From Vespa crabro (Eukaryota; Arthropoda; Insecta; Hymenoptera; Vespidae), in the NCBI RefSeq assembly GCF_910589235.1, contig NC_060955.1:9204497-9268496 (forward strand): 64,000 bases of DNA, in the 5' to 3' direction. Of the stretch, positions 46,683-58,179 are shown piece after piece (position 1 is the first letter of the stretch; each line of letters begins with the position of its first letter). A program made the translations under genes and the position numbers. Below the pieces are notes generated by a model. The model searched no databases. It was not told where the DNA came from and saw only the letters and a program-made list of their open reading frames with translations.

Positions 46683-47869
46683 TTAAATAAATAATATAAA
46701 AAATAAAAATAAGATATATTTTGCAATTTATGTAGGAATTGATTGTGTGTAGTTTCACACCATCGATCATTTCATATGATTTTAATTTTTTTAGATTACT
46801 CACGTTAAGGCCAAATCGCTGATGTCATTTTAGCAAATTCTCACTTCCATAACTTGCGTGCATCATGAGATTTATATTTCAGTTCACTAAATATAATTAT
46901 CTGTTTTTAGTTTCCGTTAGTGCCATAATTCTGCAAATACGTTTCACTGATGTACAAATTTCTCAAAGTAATCTTAATTTGTAATATCAAAAACCGATAA
47001 TAAATTATTTCCCGATATTGATACATAAATAACTATTTTTATTTTTATTAGATTTGAATTATTTCAATTAGTTTGTATTTAATTCAATTTCTTTTTAATT
47101 TAGTGGTTTAACACTGTATTAATTGTTGTATTCTTCTATAACGCTGGTATAGCGTCATTAACCACTGACCATTATAAATTAACCACTGACCATTATAAAT
47201 TATCAATAAATATCTATTTTTCAAACTAAAATTTTAAAGGCATTTTTTTGGAAAATTGTATTTTTAATATTTTTTCAAATTTATGTACACGCTAAAAGAT
47301 AAAATATTTGACTTATTGACTTTATCCAAACATTTTTACTTAAATAATAACCAATCATTCTCGAAGAACCAGGAATATTGATAAAAGATCAATTTAAGCC
47401 ATATTTTTTGCTAAGAAAAGAAATTAAAAATTTTTCATGAAAATTATAATTTTCTTTTCAATCCTATAGAATTTTAATTTCTATATATTTTTATAATTTT
47501 TTTTTTTGGTTCACATAACAAAATTTCATGAAAATTAAAAATCCGTTTAATTTTTTATTTTAGACAAAAGTTGAGCTTGCCAATAAAGATATAACTTCTC
47601 TGGCGAATTACGACGGTTGCCCAATAATATTTGCCTGTTAAAAGCATTATTTTTTAATGAAAAATTCTTTTATATTTCTTTCAATACTCATTAAATTACA
47701 CTGTTTTTGGAAGATTAGCCGTCTTATTTGTATTTTAAAAATCCTCAAAAATCATATTTTTCTAACTTTCTAAACTAAATTGGTCTCTTAAAATAATCGT
47801 AACATTATTGACAATAGGTCATCGGGAAATTTAATTATCCTCACTTTAAATTGCTCTAATATGTGATAG
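46683..47869. other. No gene recognised
   Basis: AT-rich DNA. A short direct duplication AACCACTGACCATTATAAAT occurs twice near 47159-47200. Nothing else found. Confidence 0.55.
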
Positions 47870-49655
47870 AAGAATAAGCAAATAGAAGTAATGAAAAACA
47901 CACAAAGCTACAAATATTTGGGATACAGATAAAAATAGGAATAGTAAAAATAGAACTAAAACAAAAATATAAACAGAGATTAACAAAAATACTGAAGACG
48001 AAACTGACAGCTAGAAGCAAGACAAAAGCAATATATATGCAATTCTAATATCAACATATTCATTAGGGATAGTAAAATTGAATGACTGAATTAAAAACAC
48101 TCAATACATTCACACCTTCATAATATTACAAATATAGAATACACCACATACCTTAGTAACAGTAAGATTCATATTAAATAGAAAAGAAAGAAAAAGGAGA
48201 TACATTGACATCAGAAACTTATATTATAACCAAATAAACTACCTTAGAAGATATTTCATAGAACGAGCAAAAATTAATAATCTGCACAAAGCAGTCATAC
48301 ATACTGATACATCAGTTATGCCACTACAGTTCCACAAATAAGTATACAATTCTACTGACCATATAACAAGAATAGATATGAAGAAAGAAAACAGAAAACT
48401 GGAAGAATAAAACCACACGTAAATCAGCAAACAACCAACGTGTGACTAAGAAAAAATAACATTAACATCGAAACAGAAAAACTTACAGTAGCAATACAAG
48501 ACTAAACAATCAACACCAACTACTACAGTAAACACATTATCAAAGATCTCAATACAATACAGACAAGTGCATACAATAAATATAATCAACAAATAGAAAC
48601 AATAGATCATATTACAGGCGGATATATATACGTAATAACGTACCGAAAATCATTCACCAAGAATTGATCGTAAAACACAAACTCATATAACAGCACGCTA
48701 CTCTACATACAAATACACATTCCTGAATGTATGATATTAGAGAACGATGAATAAAAAATGAATAGAGGCATTATTGATGACAAAACAATATCGCACAATA
48801 AACTAAACATTACATTAATCCACAAATATGTAGTACATTTTTTATAATCCTATCTAGAAGATACAAACTAGCGAAACTTGAATCACTCTCTTATGATTAA
48901 TAAGGATTTTATTAATTAGTACATTACAATGGTACAATTTTTTTTTCTGAAGTTGTTCTACTCAAGATCGCCCTAAATTCCTTTTACTCTTTGCTTGGTT
49001 TACTCAAGACTGTCCTCAGTCCTTTTTTTCATGTCTTCCTTGTTTCTTATCCGCATTTTTCTTATCTCCATACACACGTATTCAAAAATTCCGATCGCCT
49101 TTTGTCCTAGTCGTTACTATATTCTATTTTTATACTTATCTTACTCACACTACACATTCTTTTCATTCTCATTCCCAATATCTCAGCTCCCTCTCTTCCT
49201 TTCATAAACAAACGCATCTTACAAAGAACAAATCATATTTTCGTTTGACCATCGATAGACTTCTCTCATACATACACACAACTAACAAACGCTAGTACCT
49301 TCCATTTTTTGTTCAACTGCCGATCGATTTATCTCATGCACACATATACAACTAACGCTAAAACTTTCCATTCCATAAATAAAAGAAAATAACATAATTA
49401 ATTGAAATATCCATACCAAATACATCAAATATAGAGAAGAAAACATTGAAGAATACATACAATTGGCTGAACAAACGATAGCAAAATATATCTAATTAGT
49501 TAAGGAAATAAAAAATTATGACATCAAGTTGAAATAATATCGATTATATTATCAAGTACATTAAGAAGTCATATTACACAACATTCATCAATACATCCGC
49601 GCATTACAATTACTCCCAAAAACATATATGCTATCAAAAATTTTAGTTCATTCTT
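47870..49655 (+). pseudogene. R4/Dong-like LINE ORF remnant, interrupted by LINE tail copy B
   Basis: Decayed reading: QSYKYLGIQ-like near 47905, KQKYKQRLTKILKTKLTARSK-type near 47955-48015, VPKIIHQELIVKHKL near 48645-48690, KTISHNKLNITLIHKYV near 48783-48835; then an unrelated insert; then LIEISIPNTSNIEKK near 49400-49440 and IRALQLLPKTYML near 49595-49635. The order (KYLG, H..VAKIIHQEL, H..PDI.LI, DI(A/S)(I/V)PN(T/S)..N(I/L)) is that of the C-terminal part of R2/R4-clade LINEs. Many stops. Confidence 0.65.
48845..49385 (+). repeat. LINE 3'-tail family, copy B
   Basis: Begins near TATCTAGAAGATACAAACTA, has AATAAGGATTTTATTAAT, the TACTCAAGA pyrimidine-rich section, ATAAACAAACGCATCTTACA and two tandem tail units, and ends in an A-rich ATAAATAAAAGAAAATAA. 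It separates two parts of the R4-like LINE frame, so it was inserted there. Confidence 0.7.
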
Positions 49656-52600
49656 TGTGCATGAAATGTGAGCGTATTAGCATGCATAAGTGTATTGCTT
49701 CTTGTATATGTCTATTTAAGAATTTCTGCGGGTTTATTTCAATGTAAATGAATATGCTTGTGTGTATGCGGGTGAACGAGAGTGAGACTTGGGTTCTCAA
49801 AGAAAAGAACAATAGGAAGGCGGACGTAACTATCGAAAGAGGAAGGTTCCAAAAAAGACACAAAGTAACAAAAACACAACTTAAGACGTTCTTCATTTTT
49901 CTGTATAGTATTTGTTAATTTTTTTCAATAAATCATTTATTTTATTAAAATCACCGATAACATATACAGTGGCAGAAATCAGTGATATTGGATACATGTA
50001 TAATCCCAAGAAACTTTCTAAATACCCTTTAGAGAAAACACCCTTAACAACGGTCCGCGTGATTTATTATCCCTATCTAGGCTGAAAAAGTCTGAGAGGA
50101 AAAGCATAATAATAATAATAATGATAATATTTATTAAACTGATTATATCTTTTGGCATAGTTATAAACAAATACAGAAAAGAACAGATATATAAGAAAGC
50201 AATAATAAGTTATTTATGATGAGGAAATAGCATTGAGTTAGCTATTACATTTTTCGCAAGGCTATTAAAGAAAAGTGACGAGCCACAAAAAAGACTAGTA
50301 CATGAGTAAAGAAATTAGTCTGATTAGAAATACAGTCGATACAATTGTTTGCGGTAATACTGGTTAAGTGCACGGATGTGTGCACTTAACCAGTATTACC
50401 GCAAAAAGCAGGAATTTCTTAAAAATTCTAAGTGAAGTCTTGAATAACATGAGATGGAGAATTCCAAAGTAGTCGATGTGATTATTCATAATTTTGAAGA
50501 CGAACAATACCTCAGATATGAATTAATGCTATTCCAGAGTGAATAGTCTGAAAGAGACTAAGAGTGGATCATAATTATGGCTAGGTTTTGGAATAGGTTT
50601 TATAGGATTTTATAGGAAATTTATAGAAGTTTTATAGGCCAATTTTATAGGAAACGAAGCAGTAGAATTTATGCTGGATTTTTCCAAGGTGTAAAGTAAC
50701 AAGAACGTGGTACAGGATTTTTTCATAATGACATTCTCATAATGAGGTCACCATTATTACCTGGATTTTTTTTATTTTTTCGATTCAAATAAGAAAAAAA
50801 AATGTATTGATATTTGTTATGAATTCATTACAATATTTGCAGAAAGATATGTGTAAAAAAAAATTATAGATTTATTCATAAGAAAAAAATTAAAAATGAC
50901 CTTGAAAATTTTGAAAAAATTACCCAAATATTTACTATAATCATCTTAAAACTCTTTTTAAATTATGTTATATTAGACAAAAAAATTTCTAATTGGCCCA
51001 CTAACATCAAAATACTCTAAGATCATGTTTTGTTGTTCATCCGGTATTACAGATTAACACAATGATACCAATAATTGATAACAAATAACAAACTATGAAT
51101 ATAATAAATATTATACATGTATGTATAGAACATAGTGGCACTCATGAGTAAAAAAGAAATACATTCAATCTATTTGACTGTTTGAAAATTACTGAATCAT
51201 AAAGTTTTTATAGGCATTTCAAAAAAGTGATTAACGTATTGACTTTCTTAATTCAAAGTACATTATTTTATTTATCCAGTTGTTCTAAATATTTTTCATT
51301 TTAAGTAATCTCCATACGTAATTTATGAAAATTAAATTTATATTCCTGATAAAGTTATTGACTTTTATTACCTATCAAAAATTATTGATATGTTATATAT
51401 TTATTAAATGATGAAAGATTATTTAATTTAGTTTCATTCTAAATTGGTTACTTTATTATTAATATAGGTACAAAAATTAAATTTTTATAAAAATTATATC
51501 GACTTTTTTATCAATAATTTCTAAACAATAAATCTTTCAATAATTCAATAAATCCTTATCTAAAACCACAACATTATTAAACTATTGGAAAAACAAGAAG
51601 ATAAAAACAATCGTGAAAATTTTCATTTAAAATTGTCTAAGAAAGATCAACGAAAACTATTTAGAAAAGATCATTGAAATCTTGTCATACTTCCTAATAA
51701 CATTTCATCGAAGAGAATTATTAATGCTAAGAAAATATTCTCGGTATTAGAATAAAGAGGAAACAGCATAAATATCGTCGTATATTCTTAATGAGAATCA
51801 ACCAGTAAAGATAAAAAAAGAAAATAAAGAAAAAGAAAAGAATAGTAGGCTCCTCTTTCGACACATAATACACATGTTTGCTTATATATCTATCTAAAAT
51901 GTTTTCTATATAACAAAACTTTTTGTCAAGCATCCCTTCATTTTCATCGCTTCTTCGAAAAAATTGAAACTCTTCAAGCGCTTAGTTCAAATTAGTCACA
52001 GTATTTATTTTCCCACTTATCATGAATGTCTATGTTTAATCTTATTAGATTTTATTCTTCTTTGTGGATATTACGATTTCTATACTATTTCTTTCCTCAC
52101 GTATCTCAAATGGAAGAAAGACAATAAAATAGGATTAAAGATAATAATTTGGAACTAAAATTATATCTTTTAAAAGCTTGTTGATTCGAGAAAATTTAAT
52201 ATTCGATATAAAATCATGTTTCAAAAATATATTAGAGTGTTCGAAAAGCTCATATCAATTGTCTTTCATCTTCGATGAAACATATAACTTAAATAAATTA
52301 TCAAGTTTAATTTGTTAATTGGGGAACATTTTCGATAAGTGAACGTAGATATACGAAATTTATTTCGATGAAAAATAAAATGATACAATATTCGAATAAA
52401 TGTTTAAATTGTGAAATAAAGAGTGGGAAAATAAAATGCTTTCTTAATATATAGGAGTAAAAAACAAATGATTTATTTATTCTTTCATCACAAAAATATT
52501 ACATCTTCGTGACAAGCTGACTCGTTCTCCTCGATTGATAAATTAAAATAAAAAGATATTTAAAGACATGTTTTTATATATGCATAAAACTAATTCGAAT

Positions 52601-52731
52601 TTAGCATTGTAATACATGTACTTTGATGTACTTTGATATATATATTTTGATACATACATGGAGAAACGGCACGAAGTTTCTAGACATAATCGGATGTTAT
52701 ATATATTGAAGTATTTTTATGTATTATGTAT
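49656..52731. other. No gene recognised apart from the palindrome
   Basis: AT-rich DNA with a TTTTATAGGA-type short tandem repeat at about 50594-50655. Open frames at 49648-49896 (minus), 51727-51933 (minus) and 51964-52158 show no domain. Confidence 0.55.
50348..50405. repeat. Perfect palindrome, 26-bp arms, 6-bp loop
   Basis: Starts TTTGCGGTAATACTGGTTAA (left arm 50348-50373); loop GGATGT at 50374-50379; the right arm 50380-50405 is the exact reverse complement. Adjacent sequence gives no transposase or gene. Confidence 0.95.
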
Positions 52732-53787
52732 TGCATCGTAAGGACGCAACTACGTTTAGATGCGCTTCTCGCAACGAACTAACGATGTTAGTAGATTGGC
52801 ACGGAGAATCTTTCCCCTCGTCAGAATCTTCCTAATCGTCAGAGTTAGAATCGTATAGATCCACTAGTTACGATGTAAGGCTGACAATACATGGCTAGGA
52901 TACCATCGAAAGCTGTCAGCAAAATATCGCTCGCCGCATTCTCGCAAATTAATGGGATAACTGCGAATTCTTTTAAAGGATCCCATATAGCTCGTGAGGT
53001 AGATGCACAATAATGAATATTTCACGAATTGAATTTATAATAATCTATTTTGTAGAGGTACAAAAGATACAATTGTTGAAATGTTCTTGTATAATAACGT
53101 GTAGTTAATTGTGTTGGCTATCTCTGAAGGAAGAATAGCCAGTAATATTTAAAAAGATTCAGAGGCTTTGATGATTCGATTCCGATAGCTGTATATAGAC
53201 TTGTTACGATTTAGATTGTGCTGGATATCTCCGATTGAGGAATAACCAATGAATTAGTAAGACTCGGTTGTCTTACTGGAGAATGCAGATACTTTAATAC
53301 AACTGATTTTTTATTTCTCTCGAACTATCCGCAAAGGTAATAATGGATTAGGAAAGGGAAATGGAAAGGAAAGAGTTTAAGTAAAAAGGTTCTGGAAAAG
53401 GAAAGTAATATCCTTATTGGTCGTAGAAGTGTCAGGATAGTTCGTTCGAAATGTTTAAACAATCTTATGCATGGTCCTTTGTTCTGGCAATCATGTAGAC
53501 CGATGAGTGTTGTATTGAAATTTGAAGAATAGGGGCCAGACAAACCTTTGGATCGTCGCGCCTAGGAATCTACTTTTACTGTTTGTTTATTGCCCGACTC
53601 GACACGTTATTGAAGATTAGGTACTTTACTAAAAATGCCTAAACTCGGATAAAGTGTTTTTTATTTGTACATTTTCTTAGCGACTATCTAACGAGTTCCC
53701 AAGGACGAATATTCCCAATAGTGTTATATGGCCCTTAAGAGAAAGTACTATAGATAACTGAGGTTGCGCACGTATGCGTCTACAACA
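52732..53787 (-). repeat. TG...CA dispersed repeat, copy 2 (probable solo LTR)
   Basis: Read on the minus strand it starts TGTTGTAGACGCATACGTGC and ends CGTAGTTGCGTCCTTACGAT-GCA. Internal blocks shared with copy 1 include GTCGGGCAATAAA, TTGTTTAAACATT, CTATCCTGAC and GTATCCTAGCC. No 5-bp target duplication is obvious, so age or a different element type cannot be excluded. Confidence 0.6.
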
Positions 53788-54179
53788 AATCTATTCAGAA
53801 TATAATAAACTAAATTTCTGATTTTGGTATGAGCGAGGAGAATTGATTTATAAAGCTATTAATTGATTTCTAAATCCTATTAAAAGAGTATAATTAAATC
53901 TACGTTTATTTTAGACAAAAATACTAATCTTACAGCAATTAATAATAAAAAAAAGAAATTAGATAATTGTCTTTCGAGATCAATCCAAAATGTCTATAAT
54001 TTTTAATGTAGAAACTTCAGTTTACAAGATGATCATTAATGAAAATGACAATTAATGAATTGAGAAAATCGATGAGACGGACTAATGCTTGACATTGAGC
54101 GAAATCTTTCAGTGTTGTTAATTTTAACTTCGTTGTACTATCCTGTACGAAAGCTTATGTTTTACGAGTGTTAATCAAG

Positions 54180-54610
54180 AAAGGATTTATGCATCAGTTC
54201 AGATATAATGGAAAGGAGAAGACTGTGAATTGATCAAAGAACAAATCTAAAGAGACAAAAGGACAAGTTTAAGAATATTCGTCATTTATTGTTGTAGAAT
54301 GAAGAGAAATAAGAACATGAAAATAGAGAGAGGATGATTGGAAAAGAGGATGAAGTGAAGAGACAATTAATTCAGTGAGTTGGTCACGTGTATAGAATGA
54401 TCAACAGGCAAGTACCGAGATTGGAAAAGAAAAGTTCAAACGATAAAAGATATATTAAAGAAGAGTTAGGAAGAGACGAATGAGAAAGAGAGAGAAAGAA
54501 AATGAGAAGGGTGAGGGAGAAAGTAGAGAATGAAGGAGCAAGCAAAACGGATAAGTGTGATAATGAAAAAGATGATTTTCTGGAGAGTACTTCTGCAACA
54601 AGATTTGAAG
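54180..54610 (+). pseudogene. LINE ORF2 C-terminal fragment (endonuclease/RT type)
   Basis: RQLIQ(stop)VGHVYRMINRQVPR followed by a basic stretch and RRVREKVENEGASKTDK. The (I/L)QW.GH..RM...R.P(R/K) motif is typical of the region downstream of the reverse transcriptase in several LINE clades. Too decayed to assign a clade. Confidence 0.5.
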
Positions 54611-54624
54611 AAAATATTAGAAAA

Positions 54625-54765
54625 TATTTCATTTTTTTATTGGCATTTTCATATTTACATTTTTTTTTATATATTATGTTATATTTACTGATAGTCGAAA
54701 TTATGTTGTTGATTGTGTAAAAAAGAACAAAATGTATTAAAATGATAATTTTTAAAGTTGTTTAT
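54625..54765. repeat. Direct repeat flanking LINE tail copy C (left)
   Basis: TTTCATATTTACATTTTTTT, TATTATGTTATATTTA and GTATTAAAATGATAA resemble 55305-55445. Confidence 0.65.
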
Positions 54766-54782
54766 ATTGTGGATGAAAGGTT

Positions 54783-55240
54783 CTAACGTTAGTTGTGTTT
54801 ATGTGTGCATGAGGTAAGTCGATCAGCAATTGAACAGAAAGTATGATCTGTCCTTCGTGAAGTGTGTTTGTTTATGGAAGGAAAAAAAGAGCTGAGATGT
54901 TGGGAGTGATAATGAGATGAAAACGCAGCGGAGTCAAATAGGCAACAAAGTAACGAATAGGACAAAAAGCGATAAGAATTACTAAATGCATATGCACGAA
55001 TGTGAATGGGGATGAGAAAGACTACAGGGTAAACGTGAGAAAAAGAACAACGGAAGAATTTTGAGTATATCAGAGAAAAAGTAACAAGAAGAAAAGCACA
55101 GAGTAAAAAGAACATTAGGCGGTCTTGAATAGAACAATCTAAGAGTAAGAAATTGTAATACATTCATTAATAAAATCCTTATTAACCAAGAATACGTGAT
55201 CCGAATTAGGTTAGTCTGTATCTTCTAGGTAGAGTTACGA
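54783..55240 (-). repeat. LINE 3'-tail family, copy C (inverted)
   Basis: The reverse complement shows AGAAGATACAGACTAACC, TTAATAAGGATTTTATTAAT, TATTCAAGACCGCC, ATAAACAAACACACTTCACG, AGGACAGATCAT and one tail unit ending GTTAGAACCTTTCATCC. It matches copies A and B. Confidence 0.75.
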
Positions 55241-55304
55241 AAAATATCCTACAATATAAATACGTAAAAAAACTTCTAAGGAAAAATGCTGGCTATTAAG
55301 AAAA

Positions 55305-55445
55305 GTTTCATTTTTTTTTTATAGATATTTCATATTTACATTAAAATTTTTTTTATGTATTATATTATATTTATCGATCACCAAAAATTGTTTTCGATTG
55401 TATAAAAACAAAGTGTATTAAAAAGAATAAAATTTTGAACCTTTT
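55305..55445. repeat. Direct repeat flanking LINE tail copy C (right)
   Basis: Second copy of the roughly 135-bp repeat at 54625-54765: TTTCATATTTACATTAAAAT, TATTATATTATATTTATCGA, AAAGTGTATTAAAAAGAATA. Confidence 0.65.
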
Positions 55446-55754
55446 ATCAAAACAGGAAAATAATTTTATTTATTTCTTTATTTTTTAAGCAATTTCTCTA
55501 TTTCTATACTTTATTTTCTACTTTTTTTTCTTTCTTCAGTATATGCATTCAAATTAACGGTTTATATTACAAAATCACAATGGAAGAAAGAGAAAAAAAC
55601 GATAAAATACAGTTTCTTTGAAGATATAAAATAAATAAAAACGAAGAATTAAATACTTTCGATAAATTTTCACAGCGAGGACAAAAAGCTTGTTGCTTCT
55701 CCGTCTCTGTCTCTCTCCCTCTCTCTAGTAGATATATATGTCTTTAAAAAAAAG

Positions 55755-56450
55755 ATAGATACTCTGTGAGGCAAAAAAGTAGTAAGACTTTTACTAGAAA
55801 ACTAACTTTACTAAATTCTTACTAGAAATTTGAAAGAAATTTACAAGATCACATTACTATCTTAGAGGTTATATACTGTCGTAGACGCTGCTTCCATTCT
55901 TTGTACCAGTGTTGAAAACCGTTTATTTTATCGCCTTTAAATGGTCTGCCACAGTTCTTTGGATGTTATTCATATTGTTATAATAATAGACTTTCATTTT
56001 AAATTTCAGTTAGAAGAAAAAAAAGTCTGCAGGATTCAAATGTGATAAATAGGAAAGCTATAAATGTCTTTTCTTAGAGTGACTACTTTTCGGTGACCGA
56101 TATTATAGATTGACACAGAGTATTGTTATAATAAAGCATCCACCTATCTACAATGTTTGGTTGGATAACGCAAATTCTTTTCTGTAGTACTGATCTTTCT
56201 TAATGTTAATCGTCGATCTGAAAACACGAGTTTTTTTTTCTTGAAAATTCTCCTCTATCTTTCCGCCGAAAATCTTTTGGAACACGATTCGTTTTCTACA
56301 CATTCTTGACCTTTTGAAAATAATTTATACCATTTATGCTAATTTTCACTACAGATTTTCTGAACATTTCCAGATTCAAAGAAATGCGTTTCACGATGCT
56401 CACACCGAAAAACTACAATAACTCACTCGATCATTTCAATGAGGTTTGGA
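55755..56450 (-). pseudogene. mariner transposase pseudogene, internally deleted
   Basis: On the minus strand, combining frames: LEMFRKSVVKISI near 56380, GQECVENESCSKRFSAE near 56310-56260 and KKKKLVFSDRRLTLRKI near 56245-56200 (the second helix-turn-helix region), then a jump to VDALLYNNTLCQSII-like sequence near 56145 (the second catalytic Asp has become Asn) and GRPFKGDKINGFQHWYKEWK near 55955-55900. The middle of the transposase, including the first catalytic Asp, is missing. Family by motif order; subfamily not assigned. Confidence 0.7.
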
Positions 56451-56705
56451 TATATAATTCTATGGCATAAATAAAGAAATATATGTCCAATTGTTTATGT
56501 CAATGAATCTGAGTTTGTAAAATAATGTTAAATTTTGTAAAAATTTGTAGTTCTTTTAAATTTTATAGACTAAAAATATAAAGATCCTATAAGCAATGTA
56601 TGGTACATTAGCAAGCATTCTTCATTTAAGAATCTTGGATTCCAAGCTAAATGATATTCCAGTAATTTTCTTTTTTATTGTATCGATTTAAATGAAAATA
56701 TACTA
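56353..56705. repeat. Dispersed repeat, copy 2 (mariner-associated)
   Basis: Pairs with 38899-39245 over about 350 bp. Its left end overlaps the N-terminal coding end of the minus-strand mariner; the rest is noncoding. Confidence 0.75.
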
Positions 56706-57044
56706 ATAAATATAAACTAATTTATTCTTTTTTCCTTATTTGATAATTTAATAAGGCGTTACTATCCAATCTCTTATATTTATTTTCTCCATTAATAGTT
56801 GACGTGAATTTTGTGGTGATCTATGGTCAATAAGACATTTTCGTTTTGTATACTTTTATATACGAAAGAGATATGTAAGTATCAAATGACGTAGGATCTT
56901 ATTCGAAGATGATTACATAATTGATTATTTGTAGTACTGTCAAATACGTGTCAACTACACAACTTTTAGCGTTTATTTAATACATAAATTAAAAGTTTTC
57001 CCGCTCTTGGGCCCTGCTACATGGCGCGCACTCTCATGCCATCA

Positions 57045-58060
57045 TAATTTTAGAGTTGTTTATTTATTTTTTTAACTTGATAAAATGTTATTCTCGTCCA
57101 AAGATGATTACAGGATTTACTAACTGTAGGTTTTAAAAAAACAATTGGGAAAGTGGTAATCATTTTTGAACGAAACACTACATATAATTGCGTTATAATT
57201 GATTATTTGTAGAAGTTTAGAATACATAACATCTTATATAACATTTTATTGTACTTAAATATACAGACTTATAAATATAAAACTCAGTTCTTCAGTCATC
57301 TTCAAGTAGAGTAATATAATCGACGCCACGCAGAGCTTTCTTCTTTCTTTAAAGAACTTATTGACAGGATTGGTTGGTCTTTCCCTGACTTTCAAGTTTT
57401 AATTAGTTCTGGTATTTTAATATTCAAACCTGTAGCTAGTTTATTTATATTTTTCATAATAATAAGCACCAGTGTCTACATCCTACGCGAAGTAATTAGG
57501 AGAAGGAGAGCTATCGCTATTTCTGAGAGTTCTTTTAATTTTAAATTGTTGAGATTTTCTATTTCTTCAACGTTAGTGAACATCTGTTCCATGTCTCAAG
57601 TCTCAAAATACTTTAGTCTTGATGATTTTCTTTTAAAAGTACCTCTTCGAAACTTCGAAATGAAACCTTTGAAAGATTATTTTTTGAAATCAGAGAGATC
57701 TCCTCTTCCTGAATTTATGGTCCAATATCTTACTCCTTCATTAAATCTAGCTGTTAAAAATCTGATGACATCAGTGTTCAGAAAATTAAAGGCATCAAAG
57801 TTGGCTTCTTCTGCAAAAGTCAACCATTTTTTCAAGCAACCTTCGTATTGCTTTACTGTCAACTCTGTTATGGAGTCCAATATTATTTCATCCGCTTCGT
57901 CTGGGATTCTCCTGTTGAGAAAAGCTTGCCTGATAATCTGCCGACTACTAGTGAGAGTCTGAGGGCTAGTGGGTGATTCTGTTGCCTGAAAAGAGATTGT
58001 AATGTTTATTTTTGGTTTAAAAATTAATGGCAATTGACAGAGGAGAGAGATAAACAGCGG
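57045..58060 (-). pseudogene. DIRS-like tyrosine recombinase remnant
   Basis: RQIIRQAFLNRRIPDEADEI, ITELTVKQYEGCLKKWLTFA, NFDAFNFLNTDVIRFLTARF and NEGVRYWTIN at 57960-57710, the SAM-like N-terminal core-binding domain of the YR (S(S/T)..QY...LK.W..F). A frameshift follows, then SSRLKYFETWNMEQMF-like and LKELSEIAIALLLLITSRRM near 57600-57490, the start of the catalytic domain; the catalytic Arg and Tyr are not confirmed. Upstream it continues from TPLWPAPLWYPLFI at about 58090-58050, typical of the RNase H/YR boundary in DIRS elements. Confidence 0.75.
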
Positions 58061-58179
58061 ATACCATAGTGGAGCAGGCCAGAGAGGTGTAACTAAGACT
58101 CCTGGCGCTTTATCACTAATTAATTTCTTTAAAGTCGGTAAAATTAGAGCAAAAGGCGGAATGAATGAAACTTTTCATT

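Noticed and set aside
57546..57962. Plus-strand open frame of 138 codons
   Set aside because: It is the antisense of the DIRS-like tyrosine recombinase, which has clear family motifs on the minus strand.
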